Assembly (NCBI GenBank): GCA_051870755.1
Contig: JBJECE010000024.1
Span: 1 to 47,795, forward strand
Length of the DNA: 47,795 bases
Direction of reading: 5' to 3'
Source: W0P28-013 sp051870755
GTDB lineage: Bacteria > Bacteroidota > Bacteroidia > Bacteroidales > Paludibacteraceae
The notes under the pieces were generated by a model. It searched no databases, was not told the origin of the DNA, and saw only the letters and a program-made list of their open reading frames with translations. The position numbers were made by a program, and so were the translations under genes. Every line of letters starts with the position of its first letter. Position 1 is the first letter of the stretch. Positions 25,901-33,083 of this stretch are shown piece by piece.

Positions 25901-26635
25901 ATGAAATGTATGATTTTTGCTGCCGGACTCGGCACACGCTTGAAACCGCTCACCGACACGATGCCCAAAGCGTTGGTGCCGGTCGCCGGTCGCCCGCTGC
26001 TCGACTTGCTGCTCTGCAAAGTGGCTTCCGCCGGCTTCGATGCGGCTGTCGTCAATGTGCATCATTTCGCCTCGCAAATCATCGATTTTGTACACACGCA
26101 CGACTATGGCATACCGGTCGGCATCTCCGACGAAAGCGATGCTTTGCTCGAAACGGGGGGCGGCATCAAGAAAGCCGAACCGATATTGGGAAACGATGCG
26201 CCGTTTTTGGTACACAATGTCGATATATTGTCGAATCTCGACCTGAAGGCCTTTGCCGCCAAACATCAGCCCGCCGATTTGGCCACGCTCTTGGTCAGCG
26301 AACGCCCCACAAGTCGCTACCTGCTCTTCGACAACAATAATCGGCTTTGCGGCTGGACCAACGTGCAAACAGGCGAGGTTAAGTCGCCCTATCCGAATCT
26401 CAATCCCGACGCCTGCCAAAAACGCGCCTTTGCCGGCATACACATCTTGTCGCCGCAAGTGTTTGACCTGATGCAGGCGTGGCAGGGCAAATTTTCGATT
26501 ATTGACTTTTATTTGTCGGTATGCAGCACACACGTTGTGCGCGGCGTCGAAGTGCCCGGCCTGCAACTGTTGGATGTCGGGAAAGTCGATTCGTTGCATG
26601 CTGCCGAACGCTTTTTACAAAACATGACATTATGA
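25901..26635 (+). CDS. MurU-like sugar-1-phosphate nucleotidyltransferase
   Basis: The 244-residue product is a short nucleotidyltransferase: FAAGLGTRLKPLTDTMPKAL (residues 6-25, signature with catalytic Arg and Lys), VHNVDILSNLDL containing the metal-binding Asp, and DESDALLETGGGIKKA. The length and the ETGGGI motif fit MurU (MurNAc-1-phosphate uridylyltransferase) better than RmlA or GlmU. It lies 24 bp after the AmgK-like kinase, matching the amgK-murU pair of peptidoglycan recycling. Its stop overlaps the tatD start (ATGA). The UDP-MurNAc product is inferred from homology and context. Confidence 0.82.
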   Translation: MKCMIFAAGLGTRLKPLTDTMPKALVPVAGRPLLDLLLCKVASAGFDAAVVNVHHFASQIIDFVHTHDYGIPVGISDESDALLETGGGIKKAEPILGNDAPFLVHNVDILSNLDLKAFAAKHQPADLATLLVSERPTSRYLLFDNNNRLCGWTNVQTGEVKSPYPNLNPDACQKRAFAGIHILSPQVFDLMQAWQGKFSIIDFYLSVCSTHVVRGVEVPGLQLLDVGKVDSLHAAERFLQNMTL

Positions 26636-27411
26636 TTGATACACATTCACACATCTACAGCGCGGAATTTGATGACGACCGTGCCGCCGTGATTGCTGCC
26701 GCCAAATCGGCCGGCGTCGGGCGCGTGATCTTGGCCAACGAAGACCTTGGCAGCATCGACCGCTTGCACCAAACCCACGATGCTTTTCCCGATTTTTGCG
26801 CCATGGCCATGGGCTTGCATCCCGAAAGTGTCGATGCCGATTATCGGACCACGCTGCAACAGATAGGCGATGAACTTGCGCGCGGCGGCTATTGTGCCGT
26901 AGGCGAAATCGGGCTCGACCTCTATTGGGATACCACCTACAGCGCCGAACAGCGCCAAGCGCTCGAACAACAACTCGATTGGGCGCTGACGTTCGACCTG
27001 CCCGTCATTTTGCATGTGCGCAAAGCCTTCCCCGAAATTTTTGCCTCGTTGGCAAAATTCAAAAACAAACCGCTGCGCGGCGTCTTTCACTGTTTCGGCG
27101 GTGGAGTGGAGGAGGCGCGCAAAGCCGTGTCGTTAGGTTTCGTGTTGGGCGTCGGTGGCGTGTTCACCTACAAAAATAGCGGCTTGCCCGACATTTTGCG
27201 CCCCATCGGTCTGCAACATCTGGTGCTTGAAACCGACGCACCGTTTCTCGCGCCCGTACCACATCGCGGGCAGCGCAACGAGCCGCAATTTATGGTGGAC
27301 GTCGCACGCAAAATGGCCGAAATTTTCGACACTTCGCTCGAAAAAATCGACGAAATAACCACAAAAAATGCTGAAAATTTGTTTATGTTCGACAAATCGG
27401 AACCAAAATAA
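26632..27411 (+). CDS. TatD family metal-dependent hydrolase/DNase
   Basis: The start at 26632 overlaps the murU stop (ATGA), and the product begins with the TatD hallmark MIDTHSHIYS. The 259-residue protein carries the remaining metal ligands of the family: GEIGLDLYW (Glu), PVILHVRKA (His), GVFHCFGGG (His) and LETDAPFLAP (Asp). TatD proteins are 3'-5' exonucleases involved in DNA repair and turnover; some members have other hydrolase roles. Co-transcription with amgK/murU probably has no direct functional meaning. Confidence 0.93.
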   Translation: MIDTHSHIYSAEFDDDRAAVIAAAKSAGVGRVILANEDLGSIDRLHQTHDAFPDFCAMAMGLHPESVDADYRTTLQQIGDELARGGYCAVGEIGLDLYWDTTYSAEQRQALEQQLDWALTFDLPVILHVRKAFPEIFASLAKFKNKPLRGVFHCFGGGVEEARKAVSLGFVLGVGGVFTYKNSGLPDILRPIGLQHLVLETDAPFLAPVPHRGQRNEPQFMVDVARKMAEIFDTSLEKIDEITTKNAENLFMFDKSEPK

Positions 27412-27569
27412 TCAGGAACGAAACGGCGCTCTGTGTTGAAAATCAGAAATTTAGAACCAAAATAGGACAAAATGCAAAAAAAAGCGTTCAACGCACTGCT
27501 GTTTGAGAAAAAATTAGTAAATTGCGGCCGAATTTGCAAACGTCTTCGGACGTGTGCCGAAACAGACAA

Positions 27570-27657
27570 GGAAAGGTGCTCGAGTGGTTGAAGAGGCACG
27601 CCTGGAAAGCGTGTATACGTCAAAAGCGTATCAGGGGTTCGAATCCCCTTCTTTCCG
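27570..27657 (+). tRNA. tRNA-Ser (anticodon GGA)
   Basis: Acceptor stem GGAAAGG (27570-27576) pairs with the 3' end up to C27656 with one G-U; the anticodon stem CACGC/GCGTG encloses loop CTGGAAA, giving anticodon GGA. A long variable arm (TATACGTCAAAAGCGTA) and GGTTCGAATCC T-arm confirm a class II tRNA-Ser. CCA is not encoded. Confidence 0.95.
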
Positions 27658-27704
27658 CAATAAAATTCTTAAATCACAAAATTATTAACTAAAAACACAA
27701 AAAA

Positions 27705-28499
27705 ATGAAAAAAGTATTTTCAATGATGACGCTTGTGGCCGTGTTCTTTTTCGGAGCAGCCACAGTGGCCGTGGCTGACGACGCTCCTGCAGCAGAAGCC
27801 GTAGCAGAAGAAGTGGCCGCAGAAGAAAGTGTAGTTGCCGACGAAGTCGTAACCGAAGAAGTCGGTATGCACCAAGCACTCAAAACCAAATTTATCGAAG
27901 GCGGTGCAGGTTTTATGTCCACAGTGGCTTTCTGCTTGATTCTCGGCTTGGCTCTGTGCGTTGAACGCATCATCTATTTGGGACTCGCCTCGATCGATTC
28001 CAAAAAATTGCTCCAAAACGTACGCGATGCTTGGGATAAAGGCGGCGTAGAAGCAGCCATGGAAGTGTGCCGCAACACACGCGGACCCGTAGCATCGATA
28101 TTCTATCAAGGCTTGTCGCGTTACAACGAAGGCGTCGAAACCGTGGACAAAACCGTTGCTTCGTACGGATCGGTACAACAAGGCTTGTTGGAGAAAAACC
28201 TCTCGTGGATTTCGTTGTTCATCGCCTTGGCTCCAATGTTGGGTTTCATGGGTACGGTTATCGGTATGATTGAGGCCTTCGACAAAATTCAACAAGCAGG
28301 CGACATCTCGGCAACCATCGTAGCCGGCGGTATCAAAGTGGCATTGTTGACCACCGTATTTGGTCTTATCGTTGCCATCATTCTGCAAATTTTCTACAAC
28401 TACATCTTGTCGCGCATCGACGCCCTTGTCAACGACATGGAAGACGCTTCGATCTCGCTGCTCGACATCGTTGTCGAAAAAGCCAAAGTTGCTGAATAA
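27705..28499 (+). CDS. exbB: ExbB/TolQ/MotA-type proton channel protein
   Basis: The 264-residue protein has an N-terminal signal-like segment (residues 1-24), an Ala/Glu-rich acidic stretch (25-50), and three membrane segments (about 67-90, 167-190, 205-232). The conserved core (SWISLFIALAPMLGFMGTVIGMIEAFDKI and GGIKVALLTTVFGLIVAIILQIFYNYI) is that of ExbB. With ExbD it forms the proton-motive-force-driven motor that energises TonB-dependent outer membrane transport. First gene of a four-gene operon; the tRNA-Ser gene lies 47 bp upstream. The acidic N-terminal extension is usual in Bacteroidota. Confidence 0.93.
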   Translation: MKKVFSMMTLVAVFFFGAATVAVADDAPAAEAVAEEVAAEESVVADEVVTEEVGMHQALKTKFIEGGAGFMSTVAFCLILGLALCVERIIYLGLASIDSKKLLQNVRDAWDKGGVEAAMEVCRNTRGPVASIFYQGLSRYNEGVETVDKTVASYGSVQQGLLEKNLSWISLFIALAPMLGFMGTVIGMIEAFDKIQQAGDISATIVAGGIKVALLTTVFGLIVAIILQIFYNYILSRIDALVNDMEDASISLLDIVVEKAKVAE

Positions 28500-28535
28500 A
28501 AATCGAACAAGGTAACAACTCTTAAAAAAAAAGTT

Positions 28536-29006
28536 ATGTCTAAATTTTTGGAAAAACTACCTAAAATAACCCTGTGGTGTCTGTTCGGCATCTCCGTGGT
28601 GATAGGCGTGCTGTTCTTCGTCGGAGGCAGTGCGGTTGTCGAAATCAACGGAAACCCGTGGGACGAACCGGTGTTTACCGATCTGCTGATCAAATGGGCA
28701 TACGTCCTGTTCGGATTGGCTGCATTGGTTTGGGTATATTCGTTGATACGTTTCGACCAATCGGTTGTCGTCAAACATCGTGGCGGCGTTACGATTTTGG
28801 ACATCTTGGTTATCAGCGCAGTCGTGTTTGGCATAGCCTACGCCTGTGGCAGCGCTGCCGAAGTGCCCATCTATGGCTACGAAGGCACCGATAACGTCGG
28901 ATTTTGGGCTCGCTACACCGATGCTTGCGTGCTGTCGGCCTACATCATGGCCGGTGCCGCCATCTTGAGTGTGATATGCTCGTTCTTTTTGAAAAAAATT
29001 AAGTAA
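28536..29006 (+). CDS. Four-TM membrane protein in the exb operon, unknown function
   Basis: The 156-residue product has four hydrophobic segments at about 10-32, 50-72, 83-103 and 128-150, separated by short loops, with a basic C-terminus (KKIK). It lies between exbB and the first exbD. I know similar small membrane proteins from Bacteroidota exb operons, but no function. The constant position between motor subunits suggests an accessory subunit or assembly factor of the ExbBD complex. Confidence 0.7.
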   Translation: MSKFLEKLPKITLWCLFGISVVIGVLFFVGGSAVVEINGNPWDEPVFTDLLIKWAYVLFGLAALVWVYSLIRFDQSVVVKHRGGVTILDILVISAVVFGIAYACGSAAEVPIYGYEGTDNVGFWARYTDACVLSAYIMAGAAILSVICSFFLKKIK

Positions 29007-29066
29007 CAACCGCATGCAAAACCGTGCGTTCCACAACAAACGGTTTGTTAATTTAGAAATAAGAAT

Positions 29067-29660
29067 ATGGGAAAACGTAAAGTTCAGGAAATCAATGCAA
29101 GCTCAATGGCCGACATTGCCTTTCTGCTCCTCATCTTCTTCCTTGTAACCACCACAATGTCGGTTGACAAAGGACTTTCGCGCCGCTTGCCGCCGCCGCT
29201 GCCTCCGAACATGGAGAAACCGGATACCGACGTCAAAAAACGCAATATCTTCATTGTGTTGGTCAACAGCAACAACCAACTGCTCGTGCAAGGCGAAGCA
29301 TTGGATGTGAAACAGTTGCGCGAAAAAGCCAAGGAATTTATCAAAAATGAGGCCGCAGACGCTTCGTTGCCCGAAGTGCTGCCTATCGAGGTGGAAATCG
29401 ATGGCGTGACGGAGCAGGTGATGACCACCAAAAATCACATCATCTCGCTGCAAAACGACCGTGGCACACAATATCAGCGCTACATCGAAGTGCAGAACGA
29501 ATTGGTGGCCGCCTACAACGAGTTGCGCGACGAATATTCCAAAGGACGTTTCGGAATGTCGTATGCCGAATTGAGCGAAGACCGCCAAAAAGCGGTACAA
29601 AAAATCTATCCGCAGAAGATTTCGGAGGCTGAACCTAAAAACTATGGAGGGAAAAAATAA
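29067..29660 (+). CDS. exbD: ExbD/TolR-type protein (first copy)
   Basis: The 197-residue product has the ExbD form: a basic N-terminus (MGKRKVQEINASSMADIAFLLLIFFLVTTTM) in which Asp16 of the SMADIAF segment is the proton-carrying residue of the single membrane span, a Pro-rich linker (LPPPLPPN) and a periplasmic domain. This copy has an extended C-terminal coil (about 125-197) absent from the second copy. Its stop overlaps the start of the next exbD by one base (TAATG), indicating translational coupling. Confidence 0.92.
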   Translation: MGKRKVQEINASSMADIAFLLLIFFLVTTTMSVDKGLSRRLPPPLPPNMEKPDTDVKKRNIFIVLVNSNNQLLVQGEALDVKQLREKAKEFIKNEAADASLPEVLPIEVEIDGVTEQVMTTKNHIISLQNDRGTQYQRYIEVQNELVAAYNELRDEYSKGRFGMSYAELSEDRQKAVQKIYPQKISEAEPKNYGGKK

Positions 29661-30130
29661 TGGCAAAAATTCGTAAAGCAGGCAAAAAAGACGTACCGGC
29701 CATATCGACCGCATCGTTGCCGGACATTATTTTCATGCTGTTGTTTTTCTTCATGGTGTCAACTTCGATGAAAGAGGTTACATACAAGGTCGATATTCGT
29801 GTACCGGAAGCAACGGAACTGCAATCGTTGGAGAAAAAATCGTTGGTACGCTACATCTATATCGGCGAGCCGAAGAGAGAATTCCGCGGCAAGTACGGTG
29901 GCGAAACACGCATCCAGTTGGATGACGCCTTTGCCGATGTATCGCAATTGGAAGAGTATGTGGTGCGCGAACGCGAAGCCATGAAAGAAGACGAACAGAA
30001 CTTGCTGACCATTTCGATAAAAGCCGATAAGGACACGAAAATGGGCATCGTAACCGATGTGAAACAGGCTCTGCGCCGTGCATACGCCCTGAAAGTCAAC
30101 TACGCAGCCACACAACGCAGCGAATATTGA
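29660..30130 (+). CDS. exbD: ExbD/TolR-type protein (second copy)
   Basis: The 156-residue product has a Lys-rich cytoplasmic N-terminus, a membrane span with the essential Asp in STASLPDIIFMLLFFFMVST, and a periplasmic ExbD fold. It overlaps the preceding gene by one base. Two non-identical ExbDs beside one ExbB is the common Bacteroidota arrangement, presumably forming a heteromeric periplasmic stalk. The operon ends with a strong terminator at 30167-30198. tonB itself is not in the window. Confidence 0.92.
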   Translation: MAKIRKAGKKDVPAISTASLPDIIFMLLFFFMVSTSMKEVTYKVDIRVPEATELQSLEKKSLVRYIYIGEPKREFRGKYGGETRIQLDDAFADVSQLEEYVVREREAMKEDEQNLLTISIKADKDTKMGIVTDVKQALRRAYALKVNYAATQRSEY

Positions 30131-30166
30131 CCAAAAGGCCGTGCAAAACCACGCACGTTAAAAAAG

Positions 30167-30198
30167 TCCGTACCGATTTGCGCGGTGCGGATTTTTTT
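30167..30198 (+). terminator. Terminator of the exb operon
   Basis: A 9-bp stem (30167-30175 with 30183-30191, one G-U) with a 7-base loop and 7 Ts. The loop contains the TTTG of the mlaE promoter. Confidence 0.88.
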
Positions 30199-30207
30199 GT
30201 ATATTTG
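30177..30207 (+). promoter_or_regulatory. Promoter of mlaEF
   Basis: TTTG at 30177-30180, 19-bp spacer, TATATTTG at 30200-30207. The -33 element lies inside the exb terminator loop and the T-run forms the spacer. The ATG is at 30233. Confidence 0.85.
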
Positions 30208-30232
30208 CAGACGAAACGAAACTGATAAAACT

Positions 30233-30973
30233 ATGTTGGGAATTGATGCTGTAGGTCGCTACGCGCTACTGATGAAACGCACTTTTTCGCGGCCGGATAA
30301 TTGGAAAATGTTTTGGCGGCAGTTGCCGCGCGAAATCATCAAACTGGGTTACGACTCCATCTTTCTGATACTGATTATCTCCGTCTTTATGGGCGTGATA
30401 ATGACCATGCAGGTGGTGCTGAATACCGAAAATCCGTTGCTGCCGCGCTACACCACGGGACTGATGTTGCGCGATACCTATCTGTTGGAATTTTCGTCCA
30501 CCATCATGTGCCTGTTGCTCGCCGGCAAAGTGGGGTCGAACATCGCGTCGGAAATTGGCTCGATGCGCGTGTCCGAACAGATAGACGCGCTCGAAATAAT
30601 GGGCGTCAATTCGGCGAATTACCTGATTTTGCCAAAAATCGTTGGTTTGGTGCTGTTTATGCCGGTGCTGGTAACGCTGTGCGTGGCCATCGGCTTGCTG
30701 GGCGGCGTCGGTGTTGCGCGCTTTACCGATATGATAACGATGGATGATTTTGTGTACGGTTTGCAGTATGCTTTCATTCCGTTTTATTTTACATACAGTA
30801 TGATTAAATCCATCTTTTTTGGATTTGTAATCGCTTCGGTATCAGCATATTATGGGTATTATGCCTATGGCGGCGCCCTCGAAGTGGGACGCGCAAGCAC
30901 CAACGCCGTAGTCAATAGCAGCATCATCATGTTGTTGGCCGACATTGTGCTGACACAGTTGATGCTGAACTAA
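30233..30973 (+). CDS. mlaE: MlaE family ABC transporter permease
   Basis: The start at 30233 gives a 246-residue MlaE-type permease with five or so membrane segments and the family motifs (REIIKLGYDSIFLILIISVFMGVI, GLMLRDTYLLEFSSTIMCLLLAGKVGSNIASEIGSMRVSEQIDALEIMGVN). MlaE with MlaF and an MCE protein (MlaD) moves phospholipids between inner and outer membranes to keep outer-membrane asymmetry. It has its own consensus promoter and is followed 21 bp later by mlaF. No MCE-domain gene is in the neighbourhood. Confidence 0.92.
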   Translation: MLGIDAVGRYALLMKRTFSRPDNWKMFWRQLPREIIKLGYDSIFLILIISVFMGVIMTMQVVLNTENPLLPRYTTGLMLRDTYLLEFSSTIMCLLLAGKVGSNIASEIGSMRVSEQIDALEIMGVNSANYLILPKIVGLVLFMPVLVTLCVAIGLLGGVGVARFTDMITMDDFVYGLQYAFIPFYFTYSMIKSIFFGFVIASVSAYYGYYAYGGALEVGRASTNAVVNSSIIMLLADIVLTQLMLN

Positions 30974-30994
30974 AACAAATGGGAGGAACGCACT

Positions 30995-31756
30995 ATGATT
31001 GAGGTTCGGAATTTGAATAAATCGTTTGACACGAAACAGGTGCTGTACGACATTTCGGCCACGTTTAGGCACGGTCAGGTCAATCAGATAATAGGGCAGA
31101 GTGGTTCGGGCAAAACGGTGTTGATGAAGAGTATCATCGGGTTGTTTCGCGCCGAATCGGGCGAGGTGCTGTACGACGGGCGTAACTTGTCGAATATGAG
31201 CGAGAAAGAGGTGAAAACCTTGCGGCGCGAGGTCGGTATGCTGTTCCAAGGTTCGGCGTTGTTCGACTCTATTTCGGTGCTCGAAAACGTGATGTTCCCG
31301 CTCGAGATGTTTGCCAACATGACCAAGGCCGAGATGGAGCGCCGTGCCATATTTTGCCTCGAGCGCGTCGATTTGAAACCGACGGCTTTTCATCTGTCGC
31401 CTTCGGAAATTTCGGGCGGCATGCAGAAACGTGTGGCCATAGCGCGTGCCATAGCGCTGAACCCGAAATATCTGTTTTGCGACGAGCCGAATTCCGGTCT
31501 CGACCCCGTAACGTCGTTGGTCATCGACAAACTGATTCAGGACATCACGCACGAGTTCAACATCACCACCATTGTCAATACGCACGACATGAACTCCATC
31601 ATGGAAACCGGCGAAAATATTCTTTTGATCGACAAGGGACACGTCGGTTGGGTTGGCTCGAAAGATACGATTTTCACGGATGAAAATGCGGCTTTGGAGC
31701 AGTTTGTTTTTGCCTCGGAACTGTACAAACAGGTCAAAACCGTGATGTCGCATTGA
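30995..31756 (+). CDS. mlaF: MlaF family ABC transporter ATPase
   Basis: The 253-residue ATPase has Walker A GQSGSGKT (34-41), the signature ISGGMQKR, Walker B plus D-loop (LFCDEPNSGLDPVTS) and H-loop NTHDMNS. The short length and the GLDPVTS motif match the MlaF/Ttg2A group. It powers MlaE. The two genes form a short operon whose third expected component, MlaD, is missing; the next gene is a DksA-like regulator with its own promoter. Confidence 0.92.
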   Translation: MIEVRNLNKSFDTKQVLYDISATFRHGQVNQIIGQSGSGKTVLMKSIIGLFRAESGEVLYDGRNLSNMSEKEVKTLRREVGMLFQGSALFDSISVLENVMFPLEMFANMTKAEMERRAIFCLERVDLKPTAFHLSPSEISGGMQKRVAIARAIALNPKYLFCDEPNSGLDPVTSLVIDKLIQDITHEFNITTIVNTHDMNSIMETGENILLIDKGHVGWVGSKDTIFTDENAALEQFVFASELYKQVKTVMSH

Positions 31757-31808
31757 CGTTTGGCACACTTCTTGCTGTGTTATCGGGCGAAGTGTATGTC
31801 AAAAAAAA

Positions 31809-31840
31809 TTTGCATATATAAGAATATCTTTGTATTTTTG
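31809..31840 (+). promoter_or_regulatory. Promoter of the DksA-like gene
   Basis: TTTG at 31809-31812, 20-bp spacer, TATTTTTG at 31833-31840. A second -7 match (TATCTTTG, 31825-31832) lies directly upstream. Confidence 0.82.
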
Positions 31841-31869
31841 CGGACACAACCAAAAAACACAATACGATT

Positions 31870-32247
31870 ATGGCAGAGAAGACACGTTATTCTGATGAGG
31901 AATTGGAAGAATTCCGTATTTTAATCCAAGAGAAATTGGACAAGGCCATGCGCGAGTATCAAGAGTATTGCTCGTATGTGAATAATTCGGATGGCAACGA
32001 TGTAACCGATACTTCGCCCACGTTCAAGACGTTGGAAGAGGGTGCTACGACCTTGTCGAAAGAGGAGTCGGGGCGTTTGGCTCAGCGGCAGATGGAGTTT
32101 ATACAGCATTTGCAGGCCGCATTGGTGCGCATCGAGAATAAGACGTACGGCATTTGCCGTGTGACGGGCAAGTTGATTCCCAAAGAGCGTTTGCGTGCGG
32201 TGCCGCATGCCACACTGAGCATCGAGGCCAAGCAGCAGAAACGCTAA
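31870..32247 (+). CDS. TraR/DksA-like protein with a degenerate zinc finger
   Basis: The 125-residue protein has the DksA plan: an N-terminal helical hairpin (about 1-85) and a C-terminal finger region (YGICRVTGKLIPKERLRAVPHATLSIEAKQ). Only one Cys remains of the four zinc ligands; the others are replaced (Thr/Lys, and PHATLSIEAK). This form is usual in Bacteroidota, where the domain may fold without zinc. DksA proteins bind the RNA polymerase secondary channel and regulate transcription with ppGpp. Monocistronic, with a consensus promoter and a strong terminator. Confidence 0.88.
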   Translation: MAEKTRYSDEELEEFRILIQEKLDKAMREYQEYCSYVNNSDGNDVTDTSPTFKTLEEGATTLSKEESGRLAQRQMEFIQHLQAALVRIENKTYGICRVTGKLIPKERLRAVPHATLSIEAKQQKR

Positions 32248-32272
32248 CCACCGGCATGGCTTAACCATAGCG

Positions 32273-32307
32273 AATCGCGCGAACCAACAAGTTCGCGCGA
32301 TTTTTTT
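32273..32307 (+). terminator. Terminator of the DksA-like gene
   Basis: A 12-bp perfect stem (32273-32284 with 32291-32302), 6-base loop, T run. Confidence 0.92.
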
Positions 32308-32397
32308 GTGGGGAAAATGAATTTTAGCGGTTACTTAATGGTGCGATTAATCATAAATAAGAACAACGTATTTGATGTTTTTTTGATAAAAAAGAGT

Positions 32398-32405
32398 TAT
32401 CTTTG
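32398..32405 (+). promoter_or_regulatory. -7 element for the DarT-vWA/kinase operon
   Basis: TATCTTTG, 27 bp before the ATG at 32432. TTTG at 32371-32374 lies 23 bp upstream, longer than the usual spacing, so the promoter may be weak or activator-dependent. Confidence 0.55.
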
Positions 32406-32431
32406 TCGGAAAAAAATAATGGGTTGGAATT

Positions 32432-33061
32432 ATGATTGTCATTGTTAATAAACGAACACGAGTCGCTAATATTCAAAAGAAATATGGTGGCGATGCTTTG
32501 ATTATAGATGTAACAAGCCACGCAGAGAATGAATATCGGCAGTTGAGCCCGTTTTATCCACATTATGGCATTCCTGTACCGTTTTCAGAGGGCTATACGG
32601 CGACTTGTGTCGAGGCTGTTTGGCAAGGATTAAAGGTGTTTGAAGGGTGTGATGTGGATACGACCTTGTTTGAAAATAATACTATGCGTAACATGAAACG
32701 TACTGTGCGGCGTTTCGGACGTCCGCTGGGACATAGAAAGGGTGTGCATGGTAAGGAGTTGTTGAGTTATTTGGATGCTCGCGTACAAATTTATATACCT
32801 ACTTATAGATGGGTATTGGAGCATAAAGTGGCGACCTTAATTCAACGCTTGAGAGAGTTAAACTTGTTGCATACAATTGTTTTATTGGATTATGATACGA
32901 ATGAAGATGTTTACAATACCAAACAACCTTTATCGCATGCGGCATTGATCAAGGCTTATGTCGAAAGGAAATTTCCGTATAATCAACAGAATGCTGCAAA
33001 TGAAGCAGTGCTACATGCGAAGCCGCAAACCGCCATACAAACCATGATTAATTTTGACTAA
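32432..33061 (+). CDS. NADAR-like protein, putative antitoxin of the adjacent DarT
   Basis: The 209-residue product has features of the NADAR (YbiA-like) fold: LSPFYPH at 38-44 (compare LSNFYP), CVEAVWQGLKVF at 59-70 (compare the VEHYYQAxKF helix with the catalytic Glu), and GRPLGHRKG at 96-104 (compare LGRR). NADAR proteins can remove ADP-ribose from guanine in DNA and act as antitoxins of DarT1-type toxins. The position immediately before a DarT-domain gene matches such toxin-antitoxin pairs. The C-terminal ~90 residues are less NADAR-like. I did not run a profile search, so the family call rests on motifs and context. Confidence 0.65.
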   Translation: MIVIVNKRTRVANIQKKYGGDALIIDVTSHAENEYRQLSPFYPHYGIPVPFSEGYTATCVEAVWQGLKVFEGCDVDTTLFENNTMRNMKRTVRRFGRPLGHRKGVHGKELLSYLDARVQIYIPTYRWVLEHKVATLIQRLRELNLLHTIVLLDYDTNEDVYNTKQPLSHAALIKAYVERKFPYNQQNAANEAVLHAKPQTAIQTMINFD

Positions 33062-33083
33062 TAACCATAAACGCTATATTATT

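Noticed and set aside
25901..26635. RmlA/GlmU identity for the nucleotidyltransferase
   Set aside because: Too short, lacks a left-handed beta-helix or RmlA-specific regions, and follows an AmgK-like kinase; MurU fits better.
33054..33083. TTG start 30 bp upstream for the DarT-vWA gene
   Set aside because: It overlaps the upstream stop and adds a non-conserved stretch; ATG at 33084 begins just before the DarT fold.
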